Shown one piece after another: positions 33,027 through 41,481 of a stretch of 64,000 nucleotides of DNA. Every line of letters starts with the position of its first letter. The first letter of the stretch is position 1. Origin of the DNA: Microvirga sp. TS319 (lineage in GTDB: Bacteria; Pseudomonadota; Alphaproteobacteria; Rhizobiales; Beijerinckiaceae). Position numbers and translations under genes: made by a program. The stretch spans positions 2,891,001-2,955,000 of the forward strand of contig NZ_JBGGGT010000002.1 in NCBI RefSeq assembly GCF_041276405.1, given 5' to 3'. The notes under the pieces are model-generated. The model worked only from the letters and a program-made list of their open reading frames with translations. It did not search any database and was not told the DNA's origin.

Positions 33027-34055
33027 ATGCTGACGACGACATTCACGCGCACTCTCCTGCTGGGCGCCGCCGCTCTTTGCACCATGGCCGGATCCGCCAT
33101 CGCGGCGGAATCCCTGAACATCTACACCACCCGTGAGCCCGGCCTCATCAAGCCCGTCCTCGACGAGTTCACCAAAGAGACGGGCATCAAGGTCAACACC
33201 ATCTTCATCAGCAATGGCCTCGAGGAGCGCATCCGCACCGAGGGCGAGAACAGCCCTGCGGATCTGATCCTCACCGTCGATATCGGGCGCCTGCAGGCCG
33301 CCAAGGATTACGGCGTGACGCAGCCCGTGAAGTCCGAGGCGCTGGAGAAGGTCATTCCCGCGGCCTACCGCGATCCGGAAGGCCACTGGTTCGGCATGGC
33401 CCTGCGCGCCCGCGTCGTCTATGCCTCGAAGGACCGCGTGAAGCAGGACAAGTTCACTTACGAAGAGCTCGCCGATCCCAAGTGGAAGGGCAAGATCTGC
33501 AGCCGTTCGGGCCAGGCCCTTTACAATATCAGCCTCTTTGCCGCCGCCATCGCCCACATGGGCGAGGACAAGGCCGAGCAATGGTTGAAGGGCGTCAAGG
33601 CGAACCTCGCCAGGAAACCCTCCGGCGGCGACCGCGAACAGGCCAAGGACATCCTGGCGGGCGTTTGCGACATCGGCATCGGCAACACCTACTACGTCTC
33701 GCTCATGCGCAACGGCAGCGACGAAGAGCAGAAGAAGTGGGGCGAGGCGATCAACGTGATCCTTCCGACCTTCGAAGGCGGCGGTACCCATGTGAACGTC
33801 TCTGGCCTCGCGCTCGCCAAATATGCGCCGCACAAGGCGAATGCCGTGAAATTCATGGAGTACATGGTCTCCGACGAGTCGCAGCGCATTCATGCCGAAG
33901 CCAATTCCGAATATCCGATCAAGGCCGGCATCGCGATCCACCCGACCATCGCGTCCTTCGGCGAGCTCAAGGCGGACAACGTGCCGATTGCCGAAATTGC
34001 GAAACTGCGCAAGAAGGCCAGCGAAATGGTCGACAAGGTCGGCTTCGATCAGTAA
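33027..34055 (+). CDS. fbpA: Fe(3+) ABC transporter substrate-binding protein
   Basis: This is a periplasmic ferric-iron receptor of the FbpA/AfuA/FutA type. The signal peptide covers about residues 1-26 and ends AIA before AESLNIYTTREPGLIKPVLDEF, the family opening. The paired tyrosines in GIGNTYYVSLM near residue 226 are iron ligands in this family, and Tyr in LNIYTT may be another. The length (342) is normal. A 69-bp gap with a perfect hairpin separates it from the permease gene. The upstream region carries partial Irr-like halves. Confidence 0.92.
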   Translation: MLTTTFTRTLLLGAAALCTMAGSAIAAESLNIYTTREPGLIKPVLDEFTKETGIKVNTIFISNGLEERIRTEGENSPADLILTVDIGRLQAAKDYGVTQPVKSEALEKVIPAAYRDPEGHWFGMALRARVVYASKDRVKQDKFTYEELADPKWKGKICSRSGQALYNISLFAAAIAHMGEDKAEQWLKGVKANLARKPSGGDREQAKDILAGVCDIGIGNTYYVSLMRNGSDEEQKKWGEAINVILPTFEGGGTHVNVSGLALAKYAPHKANAVKFMEYMVSDESQRIHAEANSEYPIKAGIAIHPTIASFGELKADNVPIAEIAKLRKKASEMVDKVGFDQ

Positions 34056-34092
34056 CCGGAGAGCAGTCCTTGACGCCGCTCTCCTAGCAGGA

Positions 34093-34116
34093 GGCGCTGC
34101 CGGCGACGGCAGCGCC
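34093..34116 (+). promoter_or_regulatory. hairpin between iron-binding protein and permease genes
   Basis: GGCGCTGCC pairs perfectly with GGCAGCGCC over a six-base loop, nine bases before the permease start, with no T-run. It could protect the upstream message and lower permease expression. Confidence 0.6.
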
Positions 34117-34124
34117 ATTTCACA

Positions 34125-35834
34125 TTGAAAGCGACCGCCGAATCCCGCCTCCTGTTTCGCCCGGCCTCCTGGCGGGCGGTCAAGCGCATCCCGTGGTGGC
34201 TCTCCGTCGCCGTCGCCGCGGTGGGGCTGCTCGTGCTCATGCCGATCGCTGCGCTCGTCGGAATCGCCGCGCAGGGCGATGCGGAGATCTGGCCTCATCT
34301 CATTCGGAACGTGCTGCCGTCGAGCGTCGTCGACACGCTCGCCCTTCTTGCCGGCATCGCTCTCGTTGCGGGTTCGATGGGCATCGCCTCCGCCTGGCTC
34401 GTCACCGCGCATCGCTTTCCCGGCCGCAATATCCTCGTGTGGCTTCTGCCCCTGCCGCTCGCGGTGCCCACCTACATCACGGCCTACATTTACGTGGAGC
34501 TTTTCGACTCCGCCGGCCTCGTGCAGATGGCTCTGCGCGACGTGATGGGCTGGAAGTCGCGCACCGAATACTGGTTTCCCGAGGTCCGCTCCCTCTATGG
34601 CTGCATCATCGTGATGTCCGCTGTGCTTTACCCTTATGTCTACATCGCCGCTCGGGCGATGTTCCTGACGCAGAGCGCGAGCATGCTGGAAGTCGCGCGG
34701 GTTCTCGGAGCAAGCCGCCTGAAGCTGTTTCGCGTCATTGCGCTGCCGCTTGCCCGCCCTGCCCTCGCGGTCGGCCTGTCTCTCGCGCTCCTCGAGGCCC
34801 TGAACGACATCGGCGCCAGCGAGTATCTCGGGGTCCGCACCCTCACCGTTTCGGTCTACAACACTTGGCTCAATCGCGGCAGCCTCCCGGGCGCGGCGCA
34901 GATCGCCTGCGTGATGCTGGCCATCGTCGTCGGGCTGATCCTGATCGAGCGTTATGGGCGCAGGGACCGGCGCTATGCCACGTCCGCGAAGCGCTCGCGC
35001 GTCGTGCACCCGGCGCCGCTCTCGGGCGGACGCGCGTGGCTGGCGAGCGTCCTCTGCGCCATTCCGGTTTTCCTCGGCTTCGCTCTTCCCCTCGCCTTCC
35101 TGGTGCGGGAGGTTCTGCGCGGAAGCCTCGTCTCGCAATTCGACGAGGAGTTTCTCGAACACCTGCTCACGACAATCGGCCTGTCGGTGACCGCGACGCT
35201 CGCGGTCCTGGCGCTCGCCACCCTGCTCGTTTCCGCCGCGCGCATCTCGAAATCCTCCCTGACGACGAGCACGCTGTTCGTGGCCGGATTGGGCTATACG
35301 GTGCCCGGCACGGTGCTCGCGCTCGGGCTCATGACGCCGCTGGTGAAGATCGACGGCCTGATCGGCATGGCATGGCGCAGCTTCACCGGCGAGCGGCTGG
35401 GGCTGCTTCTCATGGGCACCGCGGGCGGCATCATCATCGCCTATGTGCTGCGGTTCCTGTCGATTGCGACGGGCTCGCTCTCGGCGGGCCTCGATCGCGT
35501 CTCGCCGAGCCTCGAGGATGCGGCGCGCACGCTCGGCTCATCGCGCAGGGAAATGGTCTGGCGGATTCAGGTTCCCCTCATGCGTCCCGCGCTCGCGAGC
35601 GCGGCCCTGCTGATCTTCGTGGATTGCATCAAGGAATTGCCGGCCACCCTGCTGCTCCGGCCGCTCAACACGGAGACTCTCGCCACGCAGGTCTATACCT
35701 ATGCGTCGCGCGGACGCTTCGAAGACGGATCGCTCGCAGCGCTCGTCATCGTCCTCATCGGCCTGTTGCCCGTGATCCAGCTGGTGCGCAGCGCGGAAGC
35801 GCGCCCGAAACCTCCGGAGACCTCGGGCTCCTGA
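34125..35834 (+). CDS. fbpB: Fe(3+) ABC transporter permease
   Basis: The 569-residue protein is a fused double permease of the FbpB/AfuB type with about twelve hydrophobic segments. Two EAA-type coupling loops, AARVLGASRLKLFRVIALPLARPAL (near 195) and AARTLGSSRREMVWRIQVPLMRPAL (near 465), contact the ATPase and mark the duplicated halves. The only start giving the full N-terminus is TTG, with a poor ribosome site behind the hairpin, so the exact start is uncertain. No ATPase (fbpC) gene follows. The partner must be elsewhere or be shared. Confidence 0.88.
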   Translation: MKATAESRLLFRPASWRAVKRIPWWLSVAVAAVGLLVLMPIAALVGIAAQGDAEIWPHLIRNVLPSSVVDTLALLAGIALVAGSMGIASAWLVTAHRFPGRNILVWLLPLPLAVPTYITAYIYVELFDSAGLVQMALRDVMGWKSRTEYWFPEVRSLYGCIIVMSAVLYPYVYIAARAMFLTQSASMLEVARVLGASRLKLFRVIALPLARPALAVGLSLALLEALNDIGASEYLGVRTLTVSVYNTWLNRGSLPGAAQIACVMLAIVVGLILIERYGRRDRRYATSAKRSRVVHPAPLSGGRAWLASVLCAIPVFLGFALPLAFLVREVLRGSLVSQFDEEFLEHLLTTIGLSVTATLAVLALATLLVSAARISKSSLTTSTLFVAGLGYTVPGTVLALGLMTPLVKIDGLIGMAWRSFTGERLGLLLMGTAGGIIIAYVLRFLSIATGSLSAGLDRVSPSLEDAARTLGSSRREMVWRIQVPLMRPALASAALLIFVDCIKELPATLLLRPLNTETLATQVYTYASRGRFEDGSLAALVIVLIGLLPVIQLVRSAEARPKPPETSGS

Positions 35835-35838
35835 TAAA

Positions 35839-35860
35839 GAAGCGGCCGAAAGGCCGCTTC
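35839..35860 (+). terminator. hairpin after the iron permease gene
   Basis: GAAGCGGCC pairs with GGCCGCTTC across a GAAA tetraloop, five bases after the stop. There is no T-run, so it probably acts with the following repeat as a 3'-end stabiliser or weak terminator. Confidence 0.55.
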
Positions 35861-35872
35861 GCGATAGGCGCA

Positions 35873-35955
35873 TAGAGCATCGAACGTGAAAGGCGGGTCC
35901 ACTTTTCACGTCCGATGCTCTAGCGCGGCCCGCTGGGTCCGCACGATGCGCTAGC
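35873..35955. repeat. palindromic repeat copy 13
   Basis: CTAGAGC-type copy: GAGCATCGAACGTG...CGTCCGATGCTCTAG followed by GCGCGGCCCGCTGGGTCCG and CACGATGCGCTAG. It lies between the convergent iron permease and scoB genes. Confidence 0.85.
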
Positions 35956-35974
35956 CCGCCGGTTCCGGCGGGCT
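35953..35974. terminator. GC-rich hairpin between scoB and repeat 13
   Basis: AGCCCGCCGG pairs perfectly with CCGGCGGGCT around TT. No T-run follows on either strand. It is the only hairpin downstream of scoB and may serve the minus strand. Confidence 0.45.
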
Positions 35975-35981
35975 TCGGTTC

Positions 35982-36641
35982 TCATGCGAGGGCGACCTTG
36001 AACTCGGCCTGGGTCTTGGCCCTGATCTCGTCGACCGTGACGCCGTCGGCGAGCTCGATCAGGCTCATGCCCGTGCCGCCCTTCTTGTCGATGGAAAAGA
36101 CGCCGAGATCCGTGATCACCAGATCGACGACGCCCGCGCCCGTCAGCGGCAGGGTGCAGGCCTTCAGGAGCTTCGGCTCCTCCGTCCCATCCTTGGCCTT
36201 GGCCACGTGCTCCATCACCACGACGACGCGCTTGACGCCCGCCACCAGGTCCATGGCTCCGCCCATGCCCTTGACCATCTTGCCCGGGATCATCCAGTTC
36301 GCGAGATCGCCATTCTCCGCCACCTGCATGGCTCCGAGGATCGACAGGTCGATATGGCCGCCGCGGATCATCCCGAAGGAATCCGCCGAGGAGAAATAGC
36401 TCGTCGTCGGCAGCTCGGTGATCGTCTGCTTGCCGGCATTGATCAGGTCGGCATCCTCCTCGCCCTCATACGGGAACGGGCCCATGCCGAGCATGCCGTT
36501 CTCAGACTGGAGCTGCACGTGGACCCCTTGCGGAATGTAGTTCGACACCAGCGTCGGAATGCCGATGCCGAGATTGACGTAAAAGCCGTCGCGCAGCTCC
36601 TTCGCGGCGCGGGCCGCCATCTGGTCACGGGTCCAAGGCAT
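35982..36641 (-). CDS. scoB: 3-oxoacid (succinyl-CoA:3-ketoacid) CoA-transferase subunit B
   Basis: Subunit B of SCOT carries the active-site glutamate and, with subunit A, moves CoA between succinyl-CoA and acetoacetate in ketone-body and butanoate metabolism. The 219-residue protein has [34 protein letters not shown], with Glu47 of the SENG motif as the nucleophile, and the [29 protein letters not shown] signature. The start is the ATG overlapping the subunit A stop by one base. A longer reading through subunit A in another frame is an artefact. Confidence 0.95.
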   Translation of the reverse strand: MPWTRDQMAARAAKELRDGFYVNLGIGIPTLVSNYIPQGVHVQLQSENGMLGMGPFPYEGEEDADLINAGKQTITELPTTSYFSSADSFGMIRGGHIDLSILGAMQVAENGDLANWMIPGKMVKGMGGAMDLVAGVKRVVVVMEHVAKAKDGTEEPKLLKACTLPLTGAGVVDLVITDLGVFSIDKKGGTGMSLIELADGVTVDEIRAKTQAEFKVALA

Positions 36642-37351
36642 CAGACGGTCTCCTCGCGCTTGCGGGTGGTGCGTTGCTCGATGTGTTTGACCGGGTTTTG
36701 CACATGAACCAGGCGTTTGACGAAGATGCCCGGCGTGTGGATGCAATCCGGATCGATCTCGCCGGCGGGCACGAGATGCTCCACCTCGGCGACGGTCATG
36801 CGCGAGGCGGTGGCCATCATCGGGTTGAAGTTGCGGGCGGTCTTGCGATAGACGAGGTTGCCTTCCGTATCGCCCTTGAAGGCATGAACCACGGAGATGT
36901 CGGCAAACAGCCCCGTCTCCATGACGTATTTCTCGCCGTTGAACTCGCGTACCTCCTTGCCCTCGGCGATCAGGGTGCCGACCCCGGTCCGAGTGTAGAA
37001 GGCCGGGATGCCCGCGCCGCCGGCCCGGATGCGCTCGGCGAGCGTACCTTGCGGGTTGAACTCGAGCTCGAGTTCGCCGGACAGGAACTGCTGGGCAAAG
37101 GTCTTGTTCTCGCCCACGTAAGAACTGATCATCTTGCGGATCTGGCGGGTCTCCAGGAGGCGTCCCAGTCCGACCCCGTCGATGCCGGCATTGTTGGAAA
37201 TGAAGGTGAGGTCCTTGGCCCCCGAGTCCCGGATCGCCTCGATGAGAGTCTCCGGAATGCCGCACAGGCCGAACCCGCCGGCCATGATGGTCATCCCGTC
37301 CTTCACCAGACCAGCCAGCGCGGCGCGCGCATCGCTGTAAACCTTGTTCAT
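36641..37351 (-). CDS. scoA: 3-oxoacid (succinyl-CoA:3-ketoacid) CoA-transferase subunit A
   Basis: Subunit A of SCOT provides the CoA-binding half of the enzyme. The 236-residue protein starts [37 protein letters not shown], the classic N-terminus, and has [16 protein letters not shown] and [23 protein letters not shown]. It is upstream of subunit B and overlaps it, giving a two-gene operon. It diverges from the AsmA-family gene over 199 bp, which contain an AT-rich likely promoter and nothing else I recognise. Confidence 0.95.
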   Translation of the reverse strand: MNKVYSDARAALAGLVKDGMTIMAGGFGLCGIPETLIEAIRDSGAKDLTFISNNAGIDGVGLGRLLETRQIRKMISSYVGENKTFAQQFLSGELELEFNPQGTLAERIRAGGAGIPAFYTRTGVGTLIAEGKEVREFNGEKYVMETGLFADISVVHAFKGDTEGNLVYRKTARNFNPMMATASRMTVAEVEHLVPAGEIDPDCIHTPGIFVKRLVHVQNPVKHIEQRTTRKREETV

Positions 37352-37550
37352 GAATGCTTCCTCCCGGGCATATCCCTATCCCCTCGCATCATTGCAACGA
37401 TATAAGCCGATACGGTGCAATCTGGCCTCAATTTAGACAATCCCTTCCTATGGATATATGAGATCAATTGCTTATTCGCCCCGCCGCCCACAGAACGCTT
37501 ATTTTTCAGCCCTTGCGGGACGGAGCACAAGGTTTAAACACTACAAAGCT

Positions 37551-39350
37551 ATGTCCCGCCGCGTCACCCTCCTCATCGCGCTGTTCGCCCTTGCCCTCGT
37601 CGGAGCAGCGGCCGCCCCCTGGACCCTGAGGGAGAACGGCCTGTCGTCCGCCCTCTCCGACCATATGAAGAAGCGCTACGGACTGGACCTGACGGTGAGC
37701 GGCCGCAGCACCTTCGCGGTTTTGCCGATCCCGCGGGTCAAGTTCGAGAACGTGACGCTGCATTTCCCCGATCAGGCGCTCAAGGCCGAAGGCGGAACCC
37801 TGCGCGGCGAGATCCGGATCCTCCCCCTCTTGTTCGGGCGGGTCGAACTGTCCGATTTCGACCTGAGCGACAGCAGGATCACAGCCTCCGCCCAGGCGCT
37901 TCAGGGCCTGAATTGGGGCGATGCGTTCAAAAGCCGCTCTCGTGCGCTGCATGCCCGGCGCTTGGTCCTCAATCACACCAAGATCCAGTGGGCCGACCTG
38001 AAGAACGCCGATCTCGACGTCGCGGAACTCGTGATCCGCTGGGTCGGCGAGAACGAGCCGCTGACGGCTTACGGCAACGCCACATGGCGTGGCGAGCGGG
38101 TGATCCTGTCGGAAGCCTCCATTCATCCCGACCGCCTCGCCTCGGGCGGCATCAGCCCAGTCAGATTAGCGATTGCCGCTCAGTCCGCCCGCCTGAACCT
38201 GGAAGGCGACGCTCAGCTCGGCGTCAATCCGGGAATGACCGGCGAAGGCGCCATTGAAGCGCGATCCGTGCGGGACTTCGCCCGCTGGAGCGGCGTGAAG
38301 CTGCCCTTCGGGCCTCTCGTCCGGGCCTTTTCCGTCAAAGGGGACTTCTCCTTCGACCGCCGTCGCCTGTCCTGGCCCTCCGCCACGGTGAAACTCGGCG
38401 ATGACAAGCTGGAAGGCACCATGGCGGTTCATTTCGACACGGAGCGCCCCGTAATCACGGGAACCCTCGCGGCGGACGACCTGGATCTGACCGACCTCTT
38501 CGCGCCCTTCGCCCAGGCCCGCACCTCGTCGGGAGGCTGGAGCGAGGATCCCCTCGACCTCACCGGAGTGACCGGCAGCGATCTCGATCTGCGTCTGTCG
38601 GCATCCTCGGCCCACCTGGGCAAGCTGCGCGTCGAGGACATGGCGGCGAGCGTTCTCGTCCGCCCCGGGGAAATCGAGGCCTCGATCAGTCGCGCGGGCT
38701 TTCACGACGGCAGCCTGAAAGGCCGCCTTTCGCTCGCCTCCGCCGACGGAGCCACCGAGTTCAAGAGCCAGGGCACCTTCACGGGAATCGAGATCGCTCC
38801 GTTCCTGAGCAGCGTCGGGGAGCCGCGCTGGATCACCGGGCAGGCTCAGGGACAGTTCGCCTTCGAGGGCCGAGGCAAGAACCCGGTCGAAGTGGTCCGG
38901 CAGGCTCAGGGGCGCAGCACGATCACCGTGCGCGATGGCGAGCTCGTCGGCATCGCCCTGGGCGATGCCCTGAAGCGCGTGGAGAAGCATCCCCTCCTCG
39001 CCTCCCTCAACTGGAAGGGCGGACGGACTCCGTTCAAGGAGGCCCAGGCGCAGATCGTCGTGCAGGACGGCATCGGCGAAGTCATGGAAGGCAAGCTCAA
39101 ATCCGCCGACCTGACCGCGGAGCTCAAAGGCGAGGTGCTGATGGTGGACCGCACGCTCAACCTGAAGGCGGAGGTTTCATCCACCGCTTCCCCATCCTCC
39201 GCCCTCGCATTCGACATCGACGGCGGATGGGACGATATCAACGTCATGCCCGACGCCCGTTCCCTCATCGAGAGATCGGGCGCCGCGAAGCCCCTGCTCC
39301 CGATCCACGCACCGGCTGACCGGCTGGCGCCGGAGGCTGCCGCTCACTGA
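37551..39350 (+). CDS. AsmA family protein
   Basis: AsmA-like proteins are anchored in the inner membrane and span the periplasm with a lipid-conducting groove, supporting outer membrane biogenesis and phospholipid transport. The 599-residue protein has an N-terminal membrane anchor at about residues 5-22, the AsmA N-terminal region with LSDHMKKRYGLDLTVSGRSTFAVLPIPRVKFENV, and a long beta-strand region ending with AQAQIVVQDGIGEVMEGKLKSADLTAELKGEV, typical of AsmA C-termini. Its start is the ATG of MSRRVTLL. The TGA stop runs into the first repeat arm, TGAGCATCGG. Confidence 0.85.
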   Translation: MSRRVTLLIALFALALVGAAAAPWTLRENGLSSALSDHMKKRYGLDLTVSGRSTFAVLPIPRVKFENVTLHFPDQALKAEGGTLRGEIRILPLLFGRVELSDFDLSDSRITASAQALQGLNWGDAFKSRSRALHARRLVLNHTKIQWADLKNADLDVAELVIRWVGENEPLTAYGNATWRGERVILSEASIHPDRLASGGISPVRLAIAAQSARLNLEGDAQLGVNPGMTGEGAIEARSVRDFARWSGVKLPFGPLVRAFSVKGDFSFDRRRLSWPSATVKLGDDKLEGTMAVHFDTERPVITGTLAADDLDLTDLFAPFAQARTSSGGWSEDPLDLTGVTGSDLDLRLSASSAHLGKLRVEDMAASVLVRPGEIEASISRAGFHDGSLKGRLSLASADGATEFKSQGTFTGIEIAPFLSSVGEPRWITGQAQGQFAFEGRGKNPVEVVRQAQGRSTITVRDGELVGIALGDALKRVEKHPLLASLNWKGGRTPFKEAQAQIVVQDGIGEVMEGKLKSADLTAELKGEVLMVDRTLNLKAEVSSTASPSSALAFDIDGGWDDINVMPDARSLIERSGAAKPLLPIHAPADRLAPEAAAH

Positions 39351-39780
39351 GCATCGGACGTGCAATCGAACCCACATCCGATGCCGTCAATCTATGGTCT
39401 CGAGCATCTTTCCACGCAAAAGTGGAATCCACTTTTGAGATTGGATCCGATGCTCCCGTCTTAGAGGAGCGCATCGTTTGAGCGGACCCGAAGGGCCGCG
39501 TCAGCGAATACCGGGTTCACTTTTCGCTAGAGCCTTTTCCGCAAAAGTGGATGCCGGTTTTGCGAAGAAAAGGCGTCTTTCTCAAACAACAAAGGCCTTT
39601 TCCGTGAACCGAAGTTCATGGAAAAGGCTCTAGAGCATCGGGCGCGGGAAGTGGATTTGCACTTTTGGGATCGATCCGATGCTCTCTTCTTGGAATGAGC
39701 GCATCGTTCTGGCGAAAAACCGGGTCCACTTTTTCGCACGATGCGCTCGCGCGACCCGCTGGGTCCGCACGATGCGCTAG
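39350..39780. repeat. palindromic repeat cluster 14, the largest (430 bp)
   Basis: This convergent gap is wholly filled with repeat modules: GAGCATCGGACGTGCAATCGAAC, then GAGCATC...AAGTGG...CGATGCTC, GAGCGCATCGTTTGAGCGG with a broken partner, the 107-bp CTAG-bounded element copy 2 (39527-39633, inverted relative to copy 1), GAGCATCGGGCGCGGG...ATCCGATGCTC and GAGCGCATCG...CGATGCGCTAG. The last CTAG is the potI stop. Confidence 0.92.
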
Positions 39781-40577
39781 GCCTCGCGCCGGGAGCGCAA
39801 GGCCGAGCGCTTGCTGATCAGGGTCGCCGAAATCACGCCGAGCGTCACAAGGCCGATCAGGATCGTCGAGGCCGCATTGATCTCCGGAGAGAGACCGAGA
39901 CGGACCTGGCTGTAGATCTTGATCGGCAGCGTCGTCGCGCCCGGCCCCGTGTTGAAGCTCGCGATCACGAGATCATCGAGCGACAGGGTGAAGGCGAGCA
40001 GGAAGCCCGCCACGATGGAGGGAGCGATCAACGGCAGCGTCACGGCGAAGAAGGTGCGCAGCGGAGGCGCGCCGAGATCCATCGCGGCCTCTTCGAGCGA
40101 GCGGTCGAAGGTCGCAAGTCGCGCCTGAACCACGACCGTGACGAAGCACATGGTGAGCGTGGTATGGGCGAGCGTGACGGTCCAGAAACCGCGATCGAGA
40201 TCGACGGCCACGAAGAACAGCAAGAGCGACAGGCCTGTGATGACCTCCGGCATGACCATGGGCGCGTAGATCATGCCGGTGAAGAGCGTTCGCCCCGGAA
40301 AGCGTCCGTAACGCGTCAGAGCCAGCGCCGCGAGGGTACCGAGCACCGTCGCCATGCTGGCGGACAACAGCCCGATCCGGAGCGTGACCCAGGCCGCCCC
40401 CATGAGGGCTTCGTTGCGGAACAGCGCTCCGTACCATTGCGTCGAGAAGCCGCCCCACACGGTCACGAGCCGCGACCCGTTGAACGAATAGACGACGAGC
40501 AGCAGGATCGGCAGGTAAAGGAACGCGAAGCCCAGAACCAGGGACGTGACGTTGAAGACACTCAGGCGCCGGGTCAT
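39777..40577 (-). CDS. potI: polyamine ABC transporter permease PotI
   Basis: PotI is one permease of the putrescine/spermidine importer. The 266-residue protein has six hydrophobic segments and the EAA loop EEAAMDLGAPPLRTFFAVTLPLIAPSI near residue 158. The N-terminal FNVTSLVLGFAFLYLPILLLVVYSFN and MVMPEVITGLSLLLFFV match PotI/PotC. The ATG overlaps the potH stop by four bases. It is the last gene of the operon, and its TAG stop lies in the repeat's CTAG. Confidence 0.92.
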   Translation of the reverse strand: MTRRLSVFNVTSLVLGFAFLYLPILLLVVYSFNGSRLVTVWGGFSTQWYGALFRNEALMGAAWVTLRIGLLSASMATVLGTLAALALTRYGRFPGRTLFTGMIYAPMVMPEVITGLSLLLFFVAVDLDRGFWTVTLAHTTLTMCFVTVVVQARLATFDRSLEEAAMDLGAPPLRTFFAVTLPLIAPSIVAGFLLAFTLSLDDLVIASFNTGPGATTLPIKIYSQVRLGLSPEINAASTILIGLVTLGVISATLISKRSALRSRREA

Positions 40578-41479
40578 GGCCGCGCCTCCATGCGGCGCGC
40601 CTCGACATCGCGATAGATCACGATGGGCACGACGAGAATGATGAGGAGCAGGATGGCGACGGAAGAGGCCAGCGGCCAGTCGCGATTCGAGAAGAATTCG
40701 CTCCAGAGCTGGCGCCCGATCATGAGCGTTTCCGAGCCGCCGAGCAGATCGGGAATCACGAACTCGCCAACCGCCGGAATGAAGCAGAGAAGAGATCCGG
40801 CGATGATGCCGGGCATGGCGAGCGGCACCGTGATCGTCCAGAAGGAGCGCCATGGCGGGGAGCCGAGGTCGAGCGCCGCCTCCAGCAGCGTGTCGTCCAT
40901 CTTCTCCAGCGTGGCGTAGAGCGGCAGCACCATGAAGGGCAGATAGGCGTAGACGATGCCGATATAGACCGCCCATTCCGTGTTGAGGATCTCAAGGGGC
41001 TCGGAAATGAGCCCGATGCCCGTGAGCGCCTGCGTGAGCAGGCCCTCGGGCTTCAGGATCGCGATCCAGGCATAGATACGGATCAGGAAGCTCGTCCAGA
41101 ACGGCAGAATGACGAGGGCTACCAGAATCAAACGATGCCGCTCCGGAGCTCGCGCCATCCCGTAGGCGACGGGGAAGCCGACGAGCAGCAGCAGCACCGT
41201 CGAGATCGCGGCGATGCGGACGGACGACAGCGTCGCCCGGAAGTAGAGATCGTCCTGCGTCAGCATCTCGAAATTCTCGAGATCGAGCGCGCTGAAGAAG
41301 CCCGCGATGTCGCTCCATTCGAAGATCGGTTTGTAGGGAGGCTGGGCGACGGCCGGATCCGACAGGCTGATCTTGAACACGATCAGGAAGGGCACGAGGA
41401 AGAACACGCCGAGCCAGAGATACGGCACGGCGGGCACCAGACCTGCGGCCAGCCGCTTGGTGAAGGAACGTTCTTTCAT
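40574..41479 (-). CDS. potH: polyamine ABC transporter permease PotH
   Basis: PotH is the second permease of the polyamine importer. The 301-residue protein shows six hydrophobic segments, the periplasmic insert SDPAVAQPPYKPIFEWSDI after the first, and the EAA loop LEAALDLGSPPWRSFWTITVPLAMPGI near residue 205. It sits between potG and potI, separated from potG by two bases and overlapping potI by four. Confidence 0.93.
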   Translation of the reverse strand: MKERSFTKRLAAGLVPAVPYLWLGVFFLVPFLIVFKISLSDPAVAQPPYKPIFEWSDIAGFFSALDLENFEMLTQDDLYFRATLSSVRIAAISTVLLLLVGFPVAYGMARAPERHRLILVALVILPFWTSFLIRIYAWIAILKPEGLLTQALTGIGLISEPLEILNTEWAVYIGIVYAYLPFMVLPLYATLEKMDDTLLEAALDLGSPPWRSFWTITVPLAMPGIIAGSLLCFIPAVGEFVIPDLLGGSETLMIGRQLWSEFFSNRDWPLASSVAILLLIILVVPIVIYRDVEARRMEARP

Positions 41480-41481
41480 GG

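Noticed and set aside
32916..35162. 748-codon minus-strand frame
   Set aside because: It is antisense to the iron ABC genes, rich in Arg, Gly and Glu as expected for a shadow of GC-rich coding DNA, and has no recognisable domain.
36642..37265. Fusion of scoA and scoB into one 427-residue protein
   Set aside because: The extra residues come from another frame of scoA, while both subunits have intact separate frames with an overlapping start/stop.
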